Below are positions 32,173 through 38,238 of a stretch of DNA of 38,238 bases, in pieces. This DNA comes from Oscillatoriales cyanobacterium RM2_1_1 (GTDB taxonomy: Bacteria; Cyanobacteriota; Cyanobacteriia; Cyanobacteriales; Microcoleaceae). Positions within the stretch are counted from its first letter, which is position 1. Each line of letters begins with the position of its first letter. The stretch is from contig JAAURB010000048.1 in the NCBI GenBank assembly GCA_012033335.1, positions 1 to 38,238 of the forward strand, given 5' to 3'. The position numbers were made by a program, and so were the translations under genes. A model generated the notes under the pieces. It did no database searches. It was not told the DNA's origin and was given only the letters and a program-made list of their open reading frames with translations.

Positions 32173-33930
32173 ATGCTGGTTTTTGAAGAGCTTTTTAGTG
32201 AGGAGTTCTATTTGAGCCTTTATCCTGATGTGGCTCAGGTGGTTCAGGCGGGACAGTTTAGTTCAGGTTTAGACCATTACTTGCAATTTGGCGAGGCTGA
32301 AGGGCGGCAGCCTGACCTCTTCTTTAGTGAAGCGTATTATCGTGGGCTTTATCCTGATGTGGCGATCGCCCTTGAGTCAGGAGAGTTTACGTCCGGGCTG
32401 GATCACTATCTCCTGTTTGGTCAGCTTGAGGGGCGAGAAACCACCCTGGTTTTTAGCGAAGATTTCTATCGGCAGAATCATCCAGATGTAGTGGCTGCCT
32501 TCGATCCGGTAACGGGTTCCCTGGTCAGTGGCCTGGAACATTACCTGAATTTTGGTGAGGCCGAAAATCGCGATCCCTTTGCCCGAACTGTTGTCTTCTG
32601 GGATGAAGTCGCCCAACAGGCGGTTCGCAATACGGCCCCAGGCCCAACTGTTGCCTCCCGCGCCTATGGCATGGTGCATACTGCCATGTTTGATGCCTGG
32701 GCCAGTTATGACCCCGTCGCAATTGATACTCAAATTGAGCCTCAATCAGCAGACAACCCCCAACGACCCCTGGAAGAGAATACGATTTTAAATAAGAGTG
32801 AGGCCATGAGCCACAGTGCCTATCGAGTGTTGCTGAATTTATTTCCAGATCAGAAATCCCTATTTGACCAGGCCATGACTCAATTGGGCTACCATCCCAC
32901 CCAAAGCGGGACAGCCAGAGATGTGGGGGCGAGTGCGGCTAGGGCTTTACTGGATTTTCGAGGAAACGACGGCTCAAATCAGCTCAACAACTATGCAGAC
33001 AATACTGGTTATGAATCAATTAACACTCCAGATCAAGTCAATGACCTGAATCACTGGCAGCCCTTGCGACAGCCGTTAAACGATCCAAATGGTACTGTCC
33101 AACGCTTCCTCACCCCCCAGTGGGGAACTGTGATGCCATTTGCCTTAACCTCCGGCGATCAATTCCGGCCCCCTGCCCCCATCGAAGCTGGAACTCCTTT
33201 GTTTGAAGAACGGGCCCAGGAAGTTCTGGATTTCAGCGCCAATCTCACGGACGAGCAGAAAATGATTGCCGAATTCTGGGAGGATGGCCCCGGAACTTCC
33301 TTTCCACCGGGAACCTGGATGACCTTTGGTCAGTTTATTTCAGACCGGGACACCCATACCCTGGATGAAGATATAGTTCTCTTTTTTGCTCTGGGAAATG
33401 CCGTATTTGATGCTGGGATTGCGGCTTGGGAAGCCAAGAGATTTTATGATTATGTGCGCCCAATTACGGCAATTCATACCTTATTTTCGGGTCAGGAGGT
33501 GTCAGCCTGGGGTGGCCCGGGTCAGGGAACTCAATTAATCGATGGGGGAAATTGGCAACCCTATCAACGCATCAATAGTCCAACTCCTCCATTTCCAGAA
33601 TACGTTTCAGGTCATAGTACTTTTAGTTCGGCTGCAGCCGAGGTTCTCTTGCAATTTACGGGCAGTGATAATTTTGGGGATGCCTATTTGGCAGATCCAG
33701 GCAGTTCCTTCTTAGAACCTGGAATAACCCCGGCTGAACCTGTGACGTTATTCTGGCCAACATTCTCAGATGCTGCCGATGAATCAGGAATGTCCAGACT
33801 CTACGGGGGGATTCATTTTAGGGAGGGAGACTTGAATGGGCGACAATTGGGCCGGGAGGTCGGGGAAATAGTCTGGCAGAAGGTTCAGTCCTATGTGAGT
33901 GGAACTGCCATGAATGGAACTCCGGGTTAA
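32173..33930 (+). CDS. Vanadium-dependent haloperoxidase-like (PAP2 superfamily) protein with N-terminal YPDV repeats
   Basis: The 585-residue protein has three tandem N-terminal repeats of about 42 residues (each with YPDV or HPDV, a GxFxSGLDHYL-type core, FG and E(G/N)R) at residues 9-135. The C-terminal domain has the vanadate or phosphate-binding set: Lys422 and Arg429-Pro (K-x6-RP), Ser479-Gly-His481, and Ser541-Arg542 with His548. The enzyme class oxidises halides with peroxide, or acts as an acid phosphatase. Which applies here is not decided. In the last motif the acidic residue is Asp553, one position later than the usual H-x3-D. The YPDV repeats occur on secreted cyanobacterial proteins lacking classical signal peptides, as here. 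The chosen start is the first ATG of the frame. Confidence 0.82.
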   Translation: MLVFEELFSEEFYLSLYPDVAQVVQAGQFSSGLDHYLQFGEAEGRQPDLFFSEAYYRGLYPDVAIALESGEFTSGLDHYLLFGQLEGRETTLVFSEDFYRQNHPDVVAAFDPVTGSLVSGLEHYLNFGEAENRDPFARTVVFWDEVAQQAVRNTAPGPTVASRAYGMVHTAMFDAWASYDPVAIDTQIEPQSADNPQRPLEENTILNKSEAMSHSAYRVLLNLFPDQKSLFDQAMTQLGYHPTQSGTARDVGASAARALLDFRGNDGSNQLNNYADNTGYESINTPDQVNDLNHWQPLRQPLNDPNGTVQRFLTPQWGTVMPFALTSGDQFRPPAPIEAGTPLFEERAQEVLDFSANLTDEQKMIAEFWEDGPGTSFPPGTWMTFGQFISDRDTHTLDEDIVLFFALGNAVFDAGIAAWEAKRFYDYVRPITAIHTLFSGQEVSAWGGPGQGTQLIDGGNWQPYQRINSPTPPFPEYVSGHSTFSSAAAEVLLQFTGSDNFGDAYLADPGSSFLEPGITPAEPVTLFWPTFSDAADESGMSRLYGGIHFREGDLNGRQLGREVGEIVWQKVQSYVSGTAMNGTPG

Positions 33931-34259
33931 AACTCCCTCGTTCAAACTTTTACTGTCAGGATTTAGGAATCATTGCAGCCCATGGTGAAGCTAAGGATAC
34001 CAGCAATATAAATTCAAAATTTTAGGCTCTTGAAACTCTTGTAAAAAGAGGGATTCTTGATGCTTGACAAACCGATAGAAAGCTGAAATGGCATAAAGTC
34101 GTTCCGAATTTATTTCTGCTGTAACGATACGAAGATCATTTGAGCTGACTCTACTCCTTGTAGCTGATTGACAGAACCAAACCGTACAGTCTATTATTGT
34201 GATAATATTGTACTGAACAGTCCAGTTAGATTTAGATCATTCAGTCAGGTCAAGTTACC

Positions 34260-34415
34260 ATGGATCCTCTTTCTCTCTTGATCCTCTTCGGACTTATCAC
34301 AATTGCGGATGAAGCTCTCAATGGACAGTTCAAACTCTCCCAGCGACTCTGGCAATGGTTAGAGCGGCTAGATCACAATTCCCAGACTAGAAACTCTTCC
34401 AGGCGCGATCGCTAG
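34260..34415 (+). CDS. Possible small membrane-associated protein of 51 residues
   Basis: The ATG-started frame reads MDPLSLLILFGLITIADEAL, then an amphipathic basic stretch LSQRLWQWLERL and a polar Arg-rich tail. A hydrophobic N-terminus and an amphipathic helix are typical of small membrane proteins. The stop overlaps a HIP1 site. It has no identified homologue and no strong ribosome-binding site. It is plausible but uncertain. Confidence 0.35.
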   Translation: MDPLSLLILFGLITIADEALNGQFKLSQRLWQWLERLDHNSQTRNSSRRDR

Positions 34416-34424
34416 CTAGCCATC

Positions 34425-34450
34425 CCAGTTACACAGTCCAGTTACACAGT
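34425..34450 (+). repeat. 13-bp perfect tandem duplication
   Basis: CCAGTTACACAGT is repeated directly (34425-34437, 34438-34450), with a partial third copy (CCAATT) following. It lies ten bases after the small frame's stop. Confidence 0.92.
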
Positions 34451-34581
34451 CCAATTCAAATGATCAGGAAGTGCTGTCTCTACCCTTTCCCTGATCCCAC
34501 TGCCTCAGACTAACTGCATAAGGTCTGGCAATGTGGACATACGTTTAGATAAGTGAACCATACTTTTGGAGCTTCACGGCC

Positions 34582-35298
34582 ATGCAAAAGCATTCTCAAA
34601 CCTCTACCCCCCGCCAACCACAGAATTATCTCCCTCAAAAACTTGTCATCGCTGCAAGTGTTGCTCTGAGTATAGGTGGGCTGAGCTTGATGTCTAATGG
34701 TGCCACTCGCTTTCAGTTTCAGCAGCGAATCGGCGATCAGGTACTATCTGGAGTTTTCGAGGGATCTGATCAGAACGCCAACGGGATTTTAGAACTCTCC
34801 GAGCTTCAAGCTTTTCAGGCAAACTGGGGCAACTACTCCTGGACGAAAGAAGACTTAGAGGCTTTTGTGTGGGGTGAAAAGCAAACCGCTCAAACCCAAA
34901 AGCAAACCTACAGTATGAGGGGCCTGAATCTGTTTGCCCGAGGTCAGACAACTCAAAATCAAACGACTCAAGATCAGCTTGTCCCGCACCAAGCATTTCC
35001 TCAATTGCAAGTGTTAAAAATTTGGAATCAGGCGATCACGACTCCGGAGGGAGAAGAAAAACGTCAAGGTGTTCAGGGCATTGAATATGGTGGCAATCTC
35101 TCAGATAGCACCCTATTTTCTGAACCCAGTCTCAATTTGGAGGTCAAAGCGATTGGCCCAGGGACAAATCTCTCACCCCAAATTCTAATCACATTGATGA
35201 TCATGGGTGGGTTGCTCGGATTTAGTACACTCTACCCCCAGGCTAACCGGGGTGTTCAGACTTCCTGTTCGCATTTCTGCTCTGACCACGATTCTTAG
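34582..35298 (+). CDS. Hypothetical membrane-attached protein with an EF-hand-like motif
   Basis: The 238-residue protein has a basic N-terminus and a hydrophobic segment (LVIAASVALSIGGLSLM, about residues 22-38) that could anchor it or act as a signal. At about residues 63-74 DQNANGILELSE has the D-x-N-x-N-G-x-x-x-x-x-E spacing of an EF-hand or dockerin-type calcium loop. A Gln/Thr-rich middle (QTTQNQTTQDQ) follows, then a second hydrophobic segment near residues 201-216 (ILITLMIMGGLLGFSTL) and a Cys-containing tail. I do not recognise the family. Its function may depend on calcium. Confidence 0.6.
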   Translation: MQKHSQTSTPRQPQNYLPQKLVIAASVALSIGGLSLMSNGATRFQFQQRIGDQVLSGVFEGSDQNANGILELSELQAFQANWGNYSWTKEDLEAFVWGEKQTAQTQKQTYSMRGLNLFARGQTTQNQTTQDQLVPHQAFPQLQVLKIWNQAITTPEGEEKRQGVQGIEYGGNLSDSTLFSEPSLNLEVKAIGPGTNLSPQILITLMIMGGLLGFSTLYPQANRGVQTSCSHFCSDHDS

Positions 35299-35798
35299 GA
35301 ACATCTAGGTAGGTGGTTGTGATTTGTTTTTAAATGGTAGGGGCACCACCCCCCTCTCAATTACCTCTAGGCCTGGGTCTGGAGGTTAATTGGTTAATTA
35401 TTGGGGGTTATCGGGATAACCGCATCAAACAAGATGATTTAAGCGGAGAATGAAGCCGGTTGTGTTCCCTTGCCTTCTTAAGTTAACCCTGATTAACTAT
35501 ATTCTCGTTAGCTATACGTTAAGTAACAAAATGTACAAAATAATCTCTGGATTGTTAAGATAGGTTAATATAACTATTAATAGCGGTTAAGGATGATCCT
35601 GAGCGGCTACTGTTATACGAGATGATACAAAAGTTCATAAAGTTTATATTGACGACGGTTTGAAGGGCTTTCTCAAGCTTTCTTTCTGTAGAGTTTTTTC
35701 GAAACAGAAAATTGAATAGATATTCAAGAGTCAGCCATTCAGTCCCCATCCTGTTTAACAGATCTTGATCAATCACAATTTAAAAGGGAAAGTTCAGC
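35299..35798. other. Intergenic region, 500 bases, AT-rich
   Basis: The minus frame 35555-35776 (73 codons, including LEKALQTVVNINFMNF) has no ribosome-binding site or recognisable motif, and I do not call it a gene. The region contains several GTTAA/TTAAC runs and a short 8-bp duplication (GGTTAATT twice near 35387). AAGGGA at 35785-35790 is the likely ribosome-binding site of the kinase gene. Confidence 0.4.
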
Positions 35799-37475
35799 GT
35801 GAATTTAGATCAGTCGGATCCTGGGCGACACTATAATCCTGAGGCGATCGCCCGCTACTATCGTCGTCGCCCCTGGCATTCGATCTGGCGGACTGTTACG
35901 GTTGTCTGGTGCTTTTTGGGATTTATTCTCGGGCTTCTGTGGGATCGCTGGCGACACGAAGAGGGCCAGCATACCCCCGAACGGGCTGCCCATTTACGCC
36001 GGATTCTCACCCGGCTTGGCCCCACCTTCATTAAAGTGGGTCAAGCCCTCTCTACACGCCCGGATTTAGTTCGGCAGGACTTTCTCAACGAGCTGATGAA
36101 GCTTCAGGATCAGTTGCCGCCATTTAGTAATGATCTGGCAATGACAACTATTCGGCAGGAAATAGATCAAGATCTGAGTAATATTTTCTCGGAAATTTCA
36201 CCTCAACCTGTGGCTGCTGCGAGTCTGGGTCAGGTCTATAAGGCGCGTTTGTGGACGGGGGAACAAGTTGCGGTCAAAGTTCAACGACCCCATTTATTAC
36301 CCATTATCAGCCTTGATCTCTATCTGATGCGCTGGTTAGCGGGCTGGATTGCCCCATGGCTACCCTTGAATCTTGGCCATGATCTGACCTTGATTGTAGA
36401 TGAATTTGGCACAAAGCTATTCGAGGAAATTGACTACATCCACGAAGGTCGCAACGCAGAGCAATTTGCCGCTTATTTTGGAGATGATCCCCAGGTTAAG
36501 GTTCCGGTGATTTATTGGCGCTACACCAGTACCCGGGTTTTGACCCTGGAATGGATTGAGGGATTCAACCTCAATGATACCGCTGGTATTGAAGCCGCCG
36601 GTTTAGACCTCAACTCCTTGATTCTGGTTGGGGTCACCAGTGGGCTCAGGCAGCTCTTAGAGTTTGGCTTCTTTCATGCCGATCCCCACCCTGGCAATTT
36701 ATTTGCCATGGCAGATGGTCGCATGGCCTTTATTGACTTTGGCATGATGGATCAGCTAGAGCAGGGCACGAAGGAAAACTTGGTTGATGCCGTGGTTCAT
36801 CTGATTAATAAAGACTACGATGAGCTGGGCAATGATTTTGTCAAGCTGGGATTTCTCACCCCTGAAACCGATGTGCGTCCGATTATTCCGGCCCTGGAGA
36901 GAGTTCTGGGAAATGCCATCGGGGAAAGCGTTAAGGATTTCAACTTCAAGACTATTACGGACAGCTTTTCGGAATTGATGTTTGAGTATCCATTTCGGGT
37001 TCCGGCAAAGTTTGCCCTGATTATTCGTTCCCTCGTGACCCAGGAGGGCATTGCTTTAACCCTGAACCCGAGTTTTAAGATTGTTGAGGTGGCTTATCCC
37101 TATGTTGCCCGTCGTCTGCTCAATGGGGAAACTCCAGCCATGCGCCGTCGGTTAATTGAGATTTTGTTTAAGGATGATAAGTTTCAATGGCAACGTCTGG
37201 AGAATATGATTCATATTGCCCAGTCGGATCAAAGTTTTGATTTATTACCAACGGCCCAATTGGGGATCCAGTATCTCTTATCCGAGGAGGGAGACTTTCT
37301 CCGTCGCCAGATTTTGCTGGTGCTGACGGAGGATGAACGGCTGCATACTGAGGAGGTTCAACGGCTCTGGCAGCTTGTCCAACCGACGATTCAACCTAGA
37401 CGGTTATGGAATGCTGCGGTAGGAGCGTTGGTGGAATTTTCATCAAACCAGGTGGCGGCCCTGCGACAATCCTGA
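35799..37475 (+). CDS. ABC1/AarF/UbiB-family atypical kinase
   Basis: The 558-residue protein has the ABC1 hallmarks: KVGQ (residues 79-82) with TRPDL, the Ala-rich loop AAASLGQ (139-145) in place of a glycine-rich loop, Lys160 in VAVKVQRP, the ExD-like EEIDYIHEG (about 209-217), DPHPGN (295-300) and DFG (313-315). Members support quinone or prenyl-lipid metabolism in bacteria and plastids, acting at membranes. Here a hydrophobic segment near residues 33-48 (VTVVWCFLGFILGLLW) adds N-terminal membrane association. The start is a GTG at 35799, supported by AAGGGA nine bases upstream. Cyanobacteria carry several paralogues, so I give no gene symbol. Confidence 0.92.
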   Translation: MNLDQSDPGRHYNPEAIARYYRRRPWHSIWRTVTVVWCFLGFILGLLWDRWRHEEGQHTPERAAHLRRILTRLGPTFIKVGQALSTRPDLVRQDFLNELMKLQDQLPPFSNDLAMTTIRQEIDQDLSNIFSEISPQPVAAASLGQVYKARLWTGEQVAVKVQRPHLLPIISLDLYLMRWLAGWIAPWLPLNLGHDLTLIVDEFGTKLFEEIDYIHEGRNAEQFAAYFGDDPQVKVPVIYWRYTSTRVLTLEWIEGFNLNDTAGIEAAGLDLNSLILVGVTSGLRQLLEFGFFHADPHPGNLFAMADGRMAFIDFGMMDQLEQGTKENLVDAVVHLINKDYDELGNDFVKLGFLTPETDVRPIIPALERVLGNAIGESVKDFNFKTITDSFSELMFEYPFRVPAKFALIIRSLVTQEGIALTLNPSFKIVEVAYPYVARRLLNGETPAMRRRLIEILFKDDKFQWQRLENMIHIAQSDQSFDLLPTAQLGIQYLLSEEGDFLRRQILLVLTEDERLHTEEVQRLWQLVQPTIQPRRLWNAAVGALVEFSSNQVAALRQS

Positions 37476-37543
37476 GGGGTAATGTTCTGGTTGGAATCTC
37501 TTGAATGGTTCCCTTTTGCTCCATACTAATATTAACTCCGTGA

Positions 37544-37587
37544 GTATAGCGCTTTTCAATCCCGTACTCTAGCTGCGTCAGAAGTGC
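37544..37587 (-). repeat. Dispersed modular intergenic repeat, copy R4 (short form, inverted)
   Basis: On the minus strand it reads CACTTCTGACGCAGCTAGAG, then TACGGG joined directly to ATTGAAAAGCGC. It has the same outer parts as R2 and lacks the hairpin module. Confidence 0.55.
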
Positions 37588-37625
37588 TAAGTACAACTTA
37601 TTTTTAACCATATTGGTCACATACT

Positions 37626-38036
37626 ATGTACGAGATTTCCCAACCCCCTTACTTCTTGCTCGGGGCAGGTCTATTGACGGGACTGATATCCTGCACCGCT
37701 TTTATCACGACCCTGAAGCTTTTAGTCAAGGATTGGAAAATTAGCGGTTCTAGTCGAGTCTTCTCCCAAATGCGGGGGGTTCGGATTGTGTTGCCTTTTG
37801 GGGGTACTGCTATTGGGATTGGGATTTTTCTAGCGTCTTGCTTGCAAATTTTTGCATTTTCAGCTCAGTTTGCCTATGGTTTTGCTATTCCCTTGACCCT
37901 GCTACTGGCGGCATTAGTCTGGTTTCAACTGACTCGATTGTTTGATCAACTTGAGCAAGGAGGGGTAAAGGCTATTAATATCGATGAACTGGGCTTGGGC
38001 AGAATCATTCCCCAGTCCAAACCTAACCGCGAGTAG
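37626..38036 (+). CDS. Small membrane protein of unknown function
   Basis: The 136-residue protein has three or four hydrophobic segments (YFLLGAGLLTGLISCTAFIT, IVLPFGGTAIGIGIFLASCL, FAIPLTLLLAALVW) and a soluble C-terminal tail (INIDELGLGRIIPQ). The regular segment spacing, plain ATG and good composition indicate a real gene. I do not recognise a specific family. It starts 150 bases after the kinase stop, with repeat R4 between them. Confidence 0.7.
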   Translation: MYEISQPPYFLLGAGLLTGLISCTAFITTLKLLVKDWKISGSSRVFSQMRGVRIVLPFGGTAIGIGIFLASCLQIFAFSAQFAYGFAIPLTLLLAALVWFQLTRLFDQLEQGGVKAINIDELGLGRIIPQSKPNRE

Positions 38037-38140
38037 TTTTTCCAGGGTATTGAGGACTACTGTATAGCAATCCTATCTCATTCGTGAAAAAAAACTAGAA
38101 AGGGGTTTGGGCAGAAGTGTTGAAAGAAAGCTTAAGACAC

Positions 38141-38174
38141 AAAAAAAGGAGGCAGAAAGTAGTATTCTGCCTCC
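38141..38174 (-). terminator. Intrinsic terminator of a minus-strand gene beyond the right edge
   Basis: GGAGGCAGAA (38148-38157) and TTCTGCCTCC (38165-38174) form a perfect 10-pair stem with a seven-base loop. On the minus strand it is followed by seven T (38147-38141). The upstream 64 bases on the minus strand contain the end of a frame (TIFGKDSTISSLFFDY then TAG at 38176-38174), or another ending SVAV, so a gene lies to the right. I cannot identify it. Confidence 0.85.
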
Positions 38175-38238
38175 TAATAATCAAAAAATAGTGAACTAAT
38201 GGTACTGTCCTTCCCAAATATTGTCAAACCGCTACTGA

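Larger units (their letters stand above)
33931..34581. other. Intergenic region, 650 bases
   Basis: It contains a 51-codon frame (34260-34415), a 13-bp tandem duplication (34425-34450), and a partly symmetric AT-rich element near 34188-34216 (TATTAT and ATAATA flanked by CAGT and ACTG), which could be an operator or promoter region. Confidence 0.4.

Noticed and set aside
35555-35776. Minus-strand frame of 73 codons upstream of the ABC1 kinase
   Set aside because: It is AT-rich, has no ribosome-binding site and no recognisable motif, and overlaps the likely promoter area of the kinase.
1021-37587. CRISPR array made of the dispersed repeat
   Set aside because: Copies are kilobases apart, differ in length and orientation, and no cas genes are present.

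Overview
This window reads as the chromosome of a cyanobacterium. It carries a psbA (photosystem II D1) remnant, a cyAbrB-type regulator, a REC-LuxR response regulator of the kind also found in plastids, an ABC1-family kinase, a biosynthetic arginine decarboxylase, and about fifteen copies of the HIP1 palindrome GCGATCGC. Many starts lack a strong Shine-Dalgarno sequence, which is common in this phylum. I cannot name the species.

Layout. 1-0.73 kb: the end of an IS1-family element abuts a decayed 5' fragment of psbA, followed in the same frame by an orphan open stretch. 1.15-4.38 kb (minus): a large RTX-type secreted phosphatase built from two tandem PhoA-like modules. Its first module is split by a one-base frameshift, and a convincing Pho-box promoter lies upstream. 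5.0-6.4 kb: a small secreted protein and a rhomboid protease.

6.65-20.8 kb (plus): an exopolysaccharide cluster with a Wzx-type flippase, a Wzy-like polymerase, three glycosyltransferases, four sulfotransferases, a 2-oxoglutarate/Fe(II) oxygenase, a GH-A-like glycosidase anchored by an N-terminal membrane segment, and a hexapeptide O-acetyltransferase. Together they look like a locus for a sulfated, possibly acetylated, extracellular polysaccharide of Wzx/Wzy type. The priming transferase, the Wza/Wzc export genes and PAPS synthesis are not in the window.

21.5-26 kb: a small secreted protein, proline iminopeptidase, the response regulator, and speA. 26.6-30.3 kb: a 1232-residue fusion of a DUF5682 (EreA/ChaN-like) domain with a C-terminal vWA domain. 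This is the most unusual single gene here. 31.1 kb: cyAbrB regulator. 32.2-33.9 kb: a vanadium-dependent haloperoxidase-like protein with three N-terminal YPDV repeats. 34.6-38 kb: a putative membrane protein with an EF-hand-like loop, an ABC1 kinase and a small membrane protein. A minus-strand terminator closes the window.

Two kinds of non-coding structure recur. One is a modular dispersed intergenic repeat in at least four copies. The other is a set of short (12-19 bp) tandem duplications of unrelated sequence, often placed directly at or after stop codons.
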